From: Gavia stellata
Lineage: Eukaryota; Chordata; Aves; Gaviiformes; Gaviidae
Length of the DNA: 64,000 nucleotides
NCBI RefSeq assembly: GCF_030936135.1
Contig: NC_082618.1
Location: 5,429,034 to 5,493,033, forward strand
Direction: 5' to 3'
Program-made: the position numbers and the translations under genes
Notes under the pieces: model-generated
Databases searched by the model: none
What the model was told of the DNA's origin: nothing
Seen by the model: only the letters and a program-made list of their open reading frames with translations
Shown: positions 49,801 to 62,200 of the stretch, piece by piece
Layout of the letters: every line of letters starts with the position of its first letter
Numbering within the stretch: the first letter of the stretch is position 1

Positions 49801-52800
49801 GAGGCTGGTGCCGGCCCTGCCCCAGCACACCCAGCCTTTGGCCAAGGTGCTGCTCAGCAGCCCCAGCAGGACACACGTGCGTGCCTGGGTGCTGCAGCAA
49901 ATGCTGACGAACCAGCATCTTGCTGAGGCAGAGGCCTTACTGATGGGGTGTGCAACACCAGGCACAGCTACAGCCACCCCTCTGCTCCCCCAGCAGATAC
50001 CTAACACGGTGTGTACTGTTCTTGCCCCCCAGCCCACATCCCATCCTCCCCACCTACCCCGTTTCACGCTCTGCATTGCTGCTCTCCCCACCCTGCTCAT
50101 AAGTTGCAAGACATATCCTCCTATTAACACCACACTCTCGCAAGCATCCCGACTACTTGCACCCCCATCTCCTCCACACCAAGGAGGAGCTGGATGCTGT
50201 GAGCATGCTGCTCCTGACAGACTGCACTGAGGAGAAGCTGGCAGCCAGCTGCACTGCAGAGGAGCAGGGCTGTGTGTTTGTGGCCACACCTTGCCCTAAA
50301 TACAGCTAGCTTCATCTCATTAACCAGCAGCAGGTGACCAACACCAATGGCAGACCTGGCCCCTCTGTTTTTTGGGCTCCTCCAGTGACAGGGGCAAGGC
50401 AATGCCTCTGCAGGAGGGCTGGCCTCCCCGAGGCTCTGTTTCAGCACTGTTTCCAGGGCATCCCCAGCACCAGTTCTCATCCCCGGCTGCAGGCTGCAGA
50501 GGGCTGTACGGATGCTGCCTGCACCAGGAGCTGGCATTACCCCACTGCCTTGCCAGCTGGCTCCACAGAGCAAGATCCTCATTCAGCCCCTCTGCCACCC
50601 ACCTCTCCTCAGCTCTTCTTCACCTCCCATTTTCCTTTGCTCCTCCTGTTCTTCACTGCTTCTCCTGCCGCCCCCTGCTTTCTCCTCCCCCTCTATCACA
50701 CATCCTACTCCACATTTGCTCTCTCCCTCCTTCTCGCCATTTGCATCTCCTCCTCCCAGCTCCCTCCATAATGCATTTCTGCAAGATATCTCTCTCTGCC
50801 TTTAATTTGTACTTTCCTTCTACCAACCTTCCTGCCTTCTTTGGAAGGGTTTGGACCCTACTTCCCCCTCAAACCTCCTCACTGCATGCATGGACTCCAA
50901 GGAGAGAGACACTGGCACCAACAAACTCCCCAGTCAGATGCCTCTTCACCTCCACTTCAGGGCTTGTCCCTCTTTCTTAAATACAAGCATCTCCATGTTG
51001 AACATGGCCCCCACCTCTAGTCCCCCCTTCGCTTATCTGAATGGGGAAGAACCTTGGGTTTGGTGGTGGTTGACCACCCCAGGACACCTGTGCTGGGGTT
51101 GGCAAACAACCTCTACAGCTACACCAGGCTGGATTCACACCTACCCCCGCAGGGTCCCAGGGCTGCTACACATGGATGGGACCCAGGCTCTAAACCGGGA
51201 GCCCACCGACTCCGCAAGGGTGAGGGTGCGGGATGCCAGTGAGATATGAAGAGGAGAAATGAGGGCCCTGCCATGGAGGTGGCTCAGCTCAGCAGGAGAG
51301 CTGGGGTAACCCGGCCCTTCCTGCAAGGGCATGTCCACCCGAGAGAGCTCCACTCCACTCCCTTCCACCCCAGACAGACAGAGGTGGAGAGAACAAATCC
51401 TCTGCATTTTGACCTCGAAAGCCCTATATGACTCAGGGACCTTCTTGTCTGCAAGATCCTTCTCACCCCATGACTCAACTGTGACAAGCATGGCTCACAA
51501 GCAGACCTTCTCTCAAGAGCACGTACGGATTAAATGCTCTCCTTGATGATCCCTCAGCTCCCAGACTTGTCCCACCAATGAGCCAGAGAAGGTCCTGGCA
51601 AGTGGATGGCCAAGGCTCCCCAAGAGGGTGTAGCAGGACCATGGGGGAGGTTGCAGGAGTCTGACACGCACAGAGAACAACTGGGCTGCTCCAGATCTAA
51701 TGACTGATGGAAACGAGCAGAGCTACCACAGGACAGGGTCTACTTTATCATCTTATTTTACAGCCTGGCAGAAACTGTGCAGGCCAGAGGAGACATGTCC
51801 TGCTTCTCCCCTTGGTGGGATGAACATCATCAGTCAAATGAGAAGAGCCAAGAGGGTGGGGGGAGAGACAAGAGGAAAGGAGGGAGGCAGAACAAGTGCA
51901 GAGAGATAAAGAGAAGGAGATGGAAGCAAATATCAGAGTTTGAGCAGGAACTACCTTTCTTGGACACTTTCCTCCCCTCCTTAACTGAGCTGTGTTTTTT
52001 AGTGGCTTTATGGGTGCTGGCAGCTTGCGGCACACAGGTGAGGTGCACGGGAAGTCCAGCGGCTGACATCAGAATAGCCGTCATGCCTACAGCGGGTACG
52101 AGATCAACATGCAGGAGGGAAACAACGGGGAAACATATTCATTAAAAAAAACTTTAACCTTTCAAAGAAAATTTAAAAAGATAAAATAAAACAAAACCCA
52201 AGCCCTTGATTCAGAGGACATAAAACATCCGAGAGGCAACAGGGTTGGAGTCGGCACAAGGACAGGATCCAGAGGCTTTTAGAGGGAGGAGCCCAGGCAG
52301 AAAATTAAAGCAGGGAAATATGGGCACAACTCTCACCTGTGACCATCTGAGCTGGTGTGTGAACAGGACCTTCCTCTTTGCCTTGGCTTTAGGGCTCCTC
52401 AGGCATTGAGTCTGCTGTGATGCAGGGTCCTCCCGCTCACTGGAGCCCTGGAAGCAGCCCTGACCCTGGGGGCCTGAAGGATGAGGGGCATCACCTGTAA
52501 CCCCTAAAGGTCCTGTTCAGCTATTCCCCCCTAAAGCTACATGTTTCAAAGGCATCACACCAAACGGATCCCTGGAGTGCAGCTTAACTGCCTTCAAACA
52601 CTGCAGCAGTGCTGGGCTGACCATGGACTGGAGCTGCCCCACTCAATCCCATGCCAGACGAGCCCCATGGTGGCAGACCCCCGCTCACCCCACCCCATCC
52701 CCTCCTTGGCACTCCAGTTTTCCCTGGCACCCCCAGCTGCAATGCAATTCTCACCCTCCCCCATCCCAGCCAGCTGTATTCATGGGCTGCAGTTTATTAA

Positions 52801-55800
52801 AGCTAATGAATCATTAAAAAGGACAGCCATTCCCTGAAGGTAGGATTGGCACATAGAGAGCTACAGGACTGATCATGCTGATCTAATATGATGTTTGCCC
52901 ATAAAGTACAGGCCATTTACAAGTCATAACATTTCTAAAGTAGCATATTGCTGTTAAACTTACATTCAAGAAAACGCCTGCCTTTGCTTTCCCCAAGAAA
53001 TTACTTCCCCACCTGCAACAGCCATCACCAGAACTAAAAAAAAATGCTTAGGGTTGTAAATCAGCAGCAGACAACCTAAAAGTCAGTGTGTCCCCAAAAG
53101 CTACCTCTGACAGTAGACCACGCAAAACCACTTCCTAACACTATGGAAATTCTTGCCAGCATCCTGAATAGTAATTCATGGCCAGAGCTGAGATTACTAA
53201 AGACCTTTTTTTCAAGCCTCTATTCAGCCGGGTTGGGAAAGGAAGCTGTAAGAGCTCATTTTTTTCAGGACAAAAAGTGAGGTACCTTGCCCACACATGA
53301 CTGAAAATCGAGTTATGACAGGAAGCATCAGCCAGCTTCGTGTGCAAGCGGTAAGACTATTTTCTGCCTCAAACATGCAACCAGTCAAGAACTCGTGCCT
53401 TGTGACTAGAAATCCCCACGCAAAGCCTGTGTCAGTGCCCCACAAGCAGAACTACCCCTATGCAGTGCCGACCGCGTTTTGTGCCTACTTCACGTAAGGT
53501 CCAAGCACAATAAATATTCCAGAACCTTTTCAAGTCCTTTCTTGATACACCAAGTTGGATGGTTTTACCAAAAAACTTTCTCATCTAAGGACCAAAAGAC
53601 ACACAGAAAGGTTTTCACAAGATGGGGAGAGGGGCACAGACAGATGAAGTAATTTCCCCAGGGTTACCCAAGAACCTTTGGCAGAGCTGGTCTGGCCAGA
53701 AGACCAGGCTGCCAAACACATGGTGAAGCTATGTTCTTCCGAATGGAAATAAGTAACACCAAACCAGGCAGCCATGGATCACCCTCATTAGGTACCATCA
53801 TCGTTGATCTAGGTCTGGGGTGTAGCCCCCCAGTTCCCAGGAGCTGCAGGGCCAGAAGGGGATCTTCAAAGCATATAAATACTGAGTTAGTACCCATCAC
53901 CCTACTGACAGCGCCGGGCTGTTCCCAGCAGGTACGGCCAAGGACAGCCCCTGATGTTGGTACAAGCCAGCAAGCCTCTAACTGAACATCAGATCCAGAA
54001 ATCTCACAATCTAAATAACTTCCTTTAAGTCTTGAACTAAAGACAGCAAGACTATCGCGTGCTCTCAACCCTGGTCTAAGCCAGCAGTCCTTCACTAGTC
54101 CCAGGGAGCCTTAAGCAGCAGCTTAATTGTTCCCATAACAAGAGCTACTTGTTTTTGGAGCGAGTGAGTACAACTGAAGACCTGAAGCCCACCAACAGCA
54201 CCAAAGCTGCCACCTGTACGTGCACCAGGCAGGTACCTTCCCCTTTCAGGAGGTTAAAGGACAGTCAGAGGTATTCCCAGAAGAGCAGTACCAACTCACA
54301 CCGATTAGAGAGCCTGGAGGAGCAACATTCCTGAGAAACAGGCAAGATGTTGGACCTCCCCATGGCTGGGGGAGATCATCTCAGACAGCCTGACCCCACC
54401 AAGGCTGCAAATGCAATTCCCCAGAACTGGTGCAGAAAAAGGAAACAGTAAAGTTGTCTCCAAAAAACCTGCTTCTAAGCAGTGCGATCACACTGATTGC
54501 AGAGACTGACATTTGAAAAGCAAGTCCAAAGACTAACAGGGATTTTCACCACCTACGCACAGCTGATTGATAGGCAAATGCTAAATTAATGCTTTCTTCT
54601 TAAGAGATCAATACTGTCTTGCTAACATTAACATGCAGATCCCATTAAAAAAACGAACATGACAGAAGCAAAGGCTGAACAACTGACTTCAGACTCTTAG
54701 TGATGGAGAACAAAATGTTGCCTTCAAAAATCAGACCAAGTGAAGAGCACGAGCCACAGAACCTCAGCTGAGTTCAGTTACCCTCTAACACAGCCCCTCT
54801 CATACCTGGAATAACATGTCCAAAACTGCCTTCATTGCAAAGAAAATAAAGTTCCTGAAATAAATGTTTCTTTTTCATCTTATGAGCTGCAAACGCATCT
54901 ACAACTCCACACAAACATACAGCACAGGGCAGATGTGGGACCAGAATTACCCCCAACCAAATGTTCTCCCATAGACAATCTTAAACCGTCCAAGAAAAGG
55001 TAATTTTCCACTTTTACCTTCTGCTGCCTTCGGAGAGACACACAATGAATCATCTTCTGCAGATTCAAATCAAGAGAGCATTCAAAGAGGGGCTGTTCTG
55101 GTGTTACATTGCTCTTCTGGCTCAGCTCAAAACCCAGCAGCGATGCCTCCTTTAAAGCTCTAATACAATACTGGAAATCTCCATTAACAGTCCTCCCACA
55201 AGCTGGGTGACAAGAGTCCCCAGCAAGGGATCTCTTGCGATCCAAGCCTTACGTGGGAGCACGTGTTCATACAAAGTGCCAAAACAATACAGAGACGCAC
55301 ATCACATCTGCAGATCAATTCTCCAATTCTGACCTGCGGACATGATAATTTCAATTCAAACTCATTGTAGGCATCTGTGGAGTTATGTCAGGAGCAAGCC
55401 TGGCCCTGGATAAATTCTCACCTGAAGACGCAAGGGCCAAGCTGCAACAGGATAAGCTTGCCCAGACCAAGACTGTTCTGGACACCCCTACGTTCCTGCT
55501 GCTCACTAGCTACCCCAGGAGCTTGAAAAATATTATTTAATATGTTCACACTTTCCATTGGCCACTGGGTCTCTTCCCTGCAAGGACTGCAGGAGGGAAG
55601 AGACGGAAAGTCTTGCAAAGCATCCTTTGGCATCTGAGCCGATCCTACAAACGCGTGCAATAAGCACACTCGGAACTGCCTCTTTACTCTTGCTCAAAGC
55701 ACCTATTTGGCCAGAAGTACAAGGTTACTGTGTCCTTGGGGTAAAACTATTTTCACTGGAGCTATGACAACATCCACCAGCTCTTCTCAGCCTGCCCCTG

Positions 55801-58800
55801 AATAAGGGACTTTTGTAATATCCTGTGCAGAAGCTGAGCATGGGAAAAGCACCCTTACATAATGTAATGAGCGTTGACCACACGCTTGCTCACACACCCA
55901 GCCTAACATGACCCTCCGGTCACTGGCTCTGGCCACTGGTCTGTATTTGCACAGACCTCAGACTGGTATGCCTTTGGTTCCAGTCCTGGATTTAAGCAGG
56001 TAGAGGGGAAGGGCAGAGCTTGCTTTCAAATAACAAGAGATCTCAGAGAAGCATTGCTAATTTGTACAATTATATCCACCAGCAAAATTATTATGGTTAG
56101 TATGTTCCCAAATGCCCCAGCTCTAGGAATCCGGCTAACAAGAAACAGTCAGTTTAATTTAACAAAAAGCTAATTCCCAGTCTTCACCTTAAAAATAGTA
56201 TTAGAAGGGCCTTCATATGACCACCTAGTCCACCCCCCAGCCCCAAGGTACACAGCTAAACTACATTATTCCCAAGAGTTGTTAGTCCAGCTGATCCTTA
56301 AACACCAACACTGTGGTTCAACAGTTTGCTCAGACCTCTCTTCTGGCCTTTCACCATACTAACCAAATACTGAGGGGGAAAGAAAAAGCTTAAAGCCAAG
56401 TTTCCACATGCATCTTGAAGTATTAAAACAGCAGAAAGCATGGAAAATTATTTTTTTTGGTACAAAACATGGTTTTAAAGTCAACTTCATGATTTCTGGG
56501 ATCCCAACTGGTGCTTTTAGAAGACATGGGGTTGACTGTTACAAATCCCTCACTCCAACCCCCAGGTGCTCATCACACAAATGAAACCCAGCTTCTCATT
56601 AAGACCCACAGGATCCCTGTCTCCTGTTTATCCACCAGAAATTCCCTCTGCATCCAAGAGATGCACCTGCAGCATTTCTCGAGATCACCCACAAGATTCA
56701 GGGGTTTTATTTCTCCTGCTTCAGACCAGAGCCAAAGCTGCTGAGAGGCACCTCGGGATGGAGACCAAGGGTTGCGAGACTTCTGGACACGCTTCCCAGA
56801 ATAAAGCCTTCTTCAGTTCACATCTGAGACTGCCCTCTCCTGAACATCATCACGGAGCCCTTGCGTCCCCAGCCTTTCCACCACTGATCCTGAAGGAAAC
56901 AGACGTGCAGTGGGGACCAGAGGAACAAAAGGGGCCCAGCCGGTATGTTAAAGAATAACCTGAATAATAAGTAACTCAAACACCATCTGCAGGATTTTAA
57001 ATATGAACAAAATACCACTTCCCAGAAGAGGTCCTAGAAACAGGGAGTGGAGCATAGAGGGGAAGAAGGTGTCCCTAAAGAGCCAGGTAATTAACACTTT
57101 GATAAAATTTGTCCTTTTTACCAGAACTCTGCTACTTGCTTTTTACCAGAAGTGTTCCCAGAGATCTATTTTCCTTTTGCTTGCTAATTAACTGTCCAGA
57201 TCTTTCCTCTGCTTCTATGTGGTTTTAAGGACAGACTCAAATTCAGATTTTTCTCCTCCCTTGCACCTCTGAGGTCTGTCACATTTGGCAGAAGGCAGCA
57301 CAGCACCGATCAAAACCGTGGCTACCAAGACCTGTATTTGAAGCAGACACTGGCCCCGGTGGGTTGCTTCTGCGCTGACCACACTCAGCCCAGCCTATGC
57401 AGCTCTGCACTCCCCTGCTACTCAGCATGTCTCTTGCTAGCTGCCTCACAGAGAGCTGAAGGTTATTAAAATGAATAATTATTCCCTCTTTTGCACCCCC
57501 AGCCTCCAACAACAGAGGTATCAATTACAAACTTAACCTTTTCATTTTATTGAATGGTGGTAAATGGCTTTTCTACTGAGCTCTCCTGCAGCCTTTTATA
57601 TCTAAATGTGGCACTACAAGGCATGAACAAACAGACCATGCATATTCACCTCTTCCAAATTAACAGTGGAAGACTTGTACATGTAGAATAAGATCACCGT
57701 TAACAACATTAACACGGCCTGGATTCACCAGGGCTCTTCAGTTCTTTGCTGTATTTACCTTTATGTGATTAAGTACCTAATTACAGTCAGCGCTAATAGC
57801 CAGGGGATGAAATTCAGAGCTTTCATAAGCAAGGAGAATTCTTCTTCTGCTCAGGTCATCCACCTAGACAAGGTCTGAGCTTGACCCTACACCTCATTTC
57901 CAAAGACTGATTTGCTAAGATGGTCTGCATGCTGCCAGAGGACACTCAGTTTTTACACAGTGCTCGTTGGGCTAGAGAGATAGGCAAGGCAGAGTTTTCA
58001 TGATGGTGATAACGTTCGGCAACTGGAAATACCAATCCTGGGGATCATTTTTAGGCAGGGTAAAGCCTGATGCTTGGGAGGAGACCAAGCACCGTCACCT
58101 TTCCTGGAATAAGGTGGCAACAATTTTCTCTAAAAGCAAGAGCATAACTGTCTCTACATGCTCAGGAGCGAAGTTTAGGGTCCAAGGACTTAATAACCTC
58201 AACAGACCATGCATGGACAAGAGTCAGAGGAAGGAGAGGGTTAATAGATATTCTGTAGGGTCTGAAACAGGTACAGAAAACCCCAGAAAATACCATACAC
58301 CAGGTCTTTTCTGCTCTTCTACCCCTAGGTTATCATGTTACGATACAATTTTGAGTGCGCAGTCCCTGTTGGTATGGAGAAGACATCTGCTCTCAGCAGA
58401 ACACCCATCTCCTCAGGCACCACCACACCAGAGTCCCGTGGTTTGGCGCTGGCTGAGTCAAAACAGAGCAAATGCACTGACGGTTTTTGGCATGGAAACG
58501 CTTCCACTGAATGGTGCAAGCACAAGTTGTCATTTTCAAGGCAGAGCCATTTCACGTTTAACAGGCAAATCTACTCTGAAAAAGGAGCATTGAAAACTGG
58601 CACTTTCATCCCTCCCAGACACACTCCTTTGGTATATTTAGTACCGTATTCACAGGTTTGGATGATAACAAGCAAACCTGTATTCTGCTGCCACAGGAGA
58701 CAATGTCTCAGTCAACTTCTGTCCCCTCATTTCCTCAAGACAAGGCATCACAATCATTTTTTAAGCTAAGACCGCCCTGAGCTTTTGTAATAAAGCCATA

Positions 58801-59249
58801 TTAAAAACACGCATCATCTCACACCGCTCTTCACCCTTGACTTGAAGAAAAGTAGCAAGTAACAGCTAGCACTGAGCTTGATCCATGTGCTTCCCCCCTG
58901 CTACTTGCTCATCCACACCAAGGGAGAAGATGAATACCCAACTCGCAAATAAGCCCACTCATTTCGAGAGCCTCAGGACCAGCACCAATGAGAAAAACAG
59001 TTACTAAGGTTTGACCATCCCATTCTCCCTCAGGTTTACCCTTTTTGCCTTTCTGAAAAGTCTTTGGGCCTAAACCCCTAAATGCCAACAACATTTCAGA
59101 CTCTTCCTAAAAACTAATAAAGGAAAGTAAGTGCCATAGAAAGGTAAACTGCTTGCTCGTATAACCCTAGGGACAGAGCAAGATCCTTACCTGCCAGGGC
59201 CTGGTTCACCTTGCTGGGTTTAGGCATCTTGACTGGCAGGTTTGGGGTG
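40810..59249 (-). CDS. DTX2: DTX2 (Deltex E3 ubiquitin ligase 2), 3' seven coding exons
   Basis: Exons in transcript order: 59191-59249, 51955-52086, 43523-43593, 42703-42861, 42453-42614, 41653-41742 and 40810-41034. They give 298 in-frame codons plus TGA, about the C-terminal half of a protein of about 620 aa. The first exon ([14 protein letters not shown]) and second ([13 protein letters not shown]) match the linker before the RING. The RING spans exons 43523-42453: CIIC, then C-x-H-x2-H-x2-C in [10 protein letters not shown], then CPSC. The Deltex C-terminal domain follows ([50 protein letters not shown]). Deltex ligases ubiquitinate Notch-pathway and other targets, and the RING-DTC unit can act on ADP-ribosylated substrates. 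The WWE domains and start codon lie beyond the right edge; the first listed exon begins with one base completing a split codon. Confidence 0.95.
44560..44604 (-). CDS. Candidate 45-nt cassette exon of DTX2
   Basis: A strong acceptor (TTTCCTTTCCTAG) and strong donor (GG/GTAAGG) flank exactly 45 nt. The flanking DTX2 exons 51955-52086 and 43523-43593 join in phase 1 (one base, G, before the junction). This segment starts with two bases and ends with one, so inclusion keeps the frame and adds [15 protein letters not shown] between KVSKK and ATPTEPE, just before the RING. I do not recall these residues in human DTX2, so it may be alternative, lineage-specific or a decoy. Confidence 0.45.
50590..50768 (+). 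repeat. Polypyrimidine (CT-rich) tract
   Basis: About 180 bp strongly dominated by C and T on the plus strand, interrupted only by scattered purines. On the transcribed DTX2 strand it is polypurine. Confidence 0.7.
53600..53720 (+). repeat. Possible ancient MIR-type SINE fragment
   Basis: The order AAGATGGGGAGAGGGGCACAGACAGATGAAGTAATTTCCCCAGGGTTACCC, then a GGCAGAGCTGG phrase, follows the core of old MIR-type SINEs. It is highly diverged and identified by eye only. Confidence 0.35.
56195..56345 (+). repeat. Ancient CR1/L3-like LINE fragment
   Basis: The stretch AGAAGGGCCTTCATATGACC, then ACCTAGTCCACCCCCCAGCC, then GTTAGTCCAGCTGATCCTTA, echoes the conserved 3' part of old CR1/L3-type LINEs. 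It is very diverged, so an old insertion. Confidence 0.5.
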
Positions 59250-62200
59250 CTGGAGAGAGAAAAGAAAAAGGGCAAGTTCAACAGCATGGATCAATCACTA
59301 ACAAAACAGAGACAATTCAGCAGTGCACTGCTCTCTTCTCAGTGCCAGGGCCCTGGATATATTAACAGGGATTAATTGCCCAGACGAGCCCCACCTGGGA
59401 CCCCCACCCATGAACCCTTTGCCCACTGGTCCAGCAGCTACATTTAAGGAGCCCAGTCCTTACCAGGGCTATTTAGTAGGTTTACTTATTTCAAGGGTGG
59501 ACCTCAGACTGAAATTGTAGGTGACTGTCTCCATCTCCTCCTGGCTAGATGCTGGGTCAGACTCATTCCTTCCTCTTGCTGGGGCCTGTTGGTGGACCCT
59601 CTTGTCAATCCCCTGCTCTGCTCCTGTGATGCATCCCTGTTCTTGCTGCTCCACCACAGAGCCTTCCCGTGAGCAGCTGACCTGCACTACAACAGACTGC
59701 TGCCCCAGCAGGTCTGTGGCATAGGCACACAGCCGGGAACTGCCAGGATGCAGCAAAGTTCATCTTAAACCTTCCAGGTGACTTGGTCTCCAGCCAGAGA
59801 AACACTGCTCACCAGAGTGTGAACTCCCATGCTGTATGTGAAGTTGCAGCTGTACACATTGAAGGAAGCAAGCATTATCACACCCCACTGCTTTCCAGAT
59901 GGGGAAACTGAGGCAGAGAAAGGCCCAGAAAAGTGCTCAAGCACACGCAGCTGCAGCCCTGGGTTGAACAGAATCAAGCCTTGACTCTCCCTGCGCATCC
60001 AAGGGGTTACTGTAAGATGTAGGAACAAGGGAGGAAAGGTTGAAGGAGACTTAGAAGAGTTTGGCACCCACCTTCCTTTGGAAATCAAGAGGATTTGGAC
60101 ACCAAACATCCCCTTCAGGTTCCTGACCTACTTGTTTTGGCAGTGTTTCCCAGTACTGACAGCTGCACCTCAAGCTAGTTTGGGATACATGGGCAGCCAG
60201 GGTCATGCAATTAGCTGATGGCAGGAGTTAGGAAGGAAAGGGTGAGCAGCAGTGTGAAAGCTGATGAGGGGGTCACTAGAGGAGAAAGCAAGCTGGATCC
60301 TCACGAGCAGAGCAGGAACATTTGAAATCCAAGATGCTGGCACAGAGAAACCACCCACGGACTTTGTCTCAGGTCACACATGTGCCTGGGATAGATGCAG
60401 ACTCATGCACATCAGCTGCAGTTAATACACAGTGCATTCAGACAACCATCTCAAAGGACTCCCCAAAATTACATCAAGCCTGGACAGCTGCTTAGGAATT
60501 CACAGAGCAGACTAAGGTGGTCAATTGCCCAAATGCCATCCGCTATCTAGGGGGAAACTAATTCTCTCCAGCTGGGATGTAAAAGCTGCCACTGTGCCCA
60601 AAATAGCATCACAGACAGTGGTCCCTCTCTTCAGCCTTGCTAAAATCTTTGTCCACATTTCCATGACAATGACCAGAGCTGAAAAGATTTGTGAGTGACG
60701 CATGGCCGTCTTCCACCCTCATGACAGGGATGCATCCCCACCTCCCTTTTCTCCTACCTGCTGCAGTTTGAGATAGGTGTCTGCACACGTGCTGAGTCCC
60801 CTGAAGAAACCCCTGGGCAGGACCCAGGGCTTGGTGCTGCGCTGACAGCCTGGCCAAGCGAGACCAGCTCTTCCAGACCCTTAAAAAGCTCTCCAGACCG
60901 CAGAGGTTTCCCTTCCGTCTCTTTCAAAGACTGTGTTTTCCCCTCCGCTGCCCCCAGTTTTGCAATGTCTTCAAATGATGCAATGAACTGTTCTCACTAC
61001 AGCCCAATTCAAACCCATCGAATACCGTGGAAATCCTCCCTTCAATTTCAGAGAGCTTTGAATCAGATGCTGTGACTCCTCTTTATGACTTTTTTCTTTT
61101 GTGATTCAGCCTCTTCACCACAGCTCTTCCTCAGGTATCTCCCTCCTCCTTCCCTTTCTCATCCCTTTGCTTCATTTCTGCTCCTACCTATGATCCTCTT
61201 CAGATGATGGCTAGTAGTGGGGCTGCTCCCTCTCCAGCTGCAGACAAGGAGGGTATTTGAGGACCAGATAATGAAAAGGAACTTGAGAGACCTGCTCCCA
61301 AAAATCAGAGGCATTGGACCTCCCCTCCTTCCCTCTTCCAACTGAGCAGCCAAGATGACAACACAGTGCCTGGGCACCCCCTCCACCCCAGTCTGTGACC
61401 CTGCATGTGACTGATACTGAAGAGCTTGTGCTTCATCATCACACTATGAAGCGCAGCAGCCACCTTGGGTGCTTTCACTTCCCTGTGGAAGGTAAAAATA
61501 CAATAGAACACAAAGCTGAACCTTCAGCTCTGCCAGAAAAGCAGATGGGCAGCAGGGGATCCCAGGGTCATTACACCTGAGGTTGAAGAAAGCCAACCCA
61601 GAGCTGCTCTGGGAAGGGGATCACTGGTAACAATGCTTTGAGAAGACTGGCGGAGAAATTCCTCACTCTTCTTTCCTGCATTGCAGGGCTCAAATCCAAG
61701 TCACCCAGGAGCTAGAGCTTCTATGAAGTGAGAAGAGCCCTTGAGATTTGCAGAGGGAAATGGATAAGCAATTGATGCATTTTGCAAGCAATCAAGTTTT
61801 GGAAGCTGCAGGTGCACTGCAGATAAATTACTATCCATCAGCCAGGAAACAGTCGCTGATCAGCTGCACTCCTGGTGTGAAGGCAAAGTGTGTCAGCTTT
61901 GACTGGTGGGAGGCTTTAAGCCAACTGATGTGATGATGGAGGAACCAAACACTTATTTCACACGGGCTAAACACACACACGTTCAGATAGCAGCATCTCA
62001 GCTAACAACGTCATAGGATGTGCTGACCCACACTGTGTGAGCATACCGGCAGGGCTGCCACGCACTGTGATTTCTTTTACAGCTGCAGAAAGCCCAGACC
62101 TAAGGCTTATGAAATCAAGGGAAATCCATGCTGCTATGAGGTACCTCTGCCACAACACTGCCTGGGTAGATTTGCAGCCATAGTGTGTGGGAGGACGTGT

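Larger units (their letters stand above)
43594..51954. other. Large DTX2 intron (8.4 kb)
   Basis: No known gene was recognised. It contains the candidate 45-nt cassette exon at 44560-44604, a signal-peptide-like frame at 44556-44897 and a pyrimidine-rich tract at 50590-50768. Other open frames look random. Confidence 0.6.
52087..59190. other. DTX2 intron (7.1 kb)
   Basis: Between the linker exons of DTX2. It contains a probable CR1-like fragment at 56195-56345, a MIR-like scrap at about 53600-53720, an exon-like frame at 55018-55170 and an open frame of 197 codons at 58000-58593 on the plus strand, none confirmed as a gene. Confidence 0.6.

Noticed and set aside
49577-50289. Overlapping plus- and minus-strand frames of more than 200 codons in the DTX2 intron.
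   Set aside because: No known motifs, both strands equally open, no convincing splice or start context.
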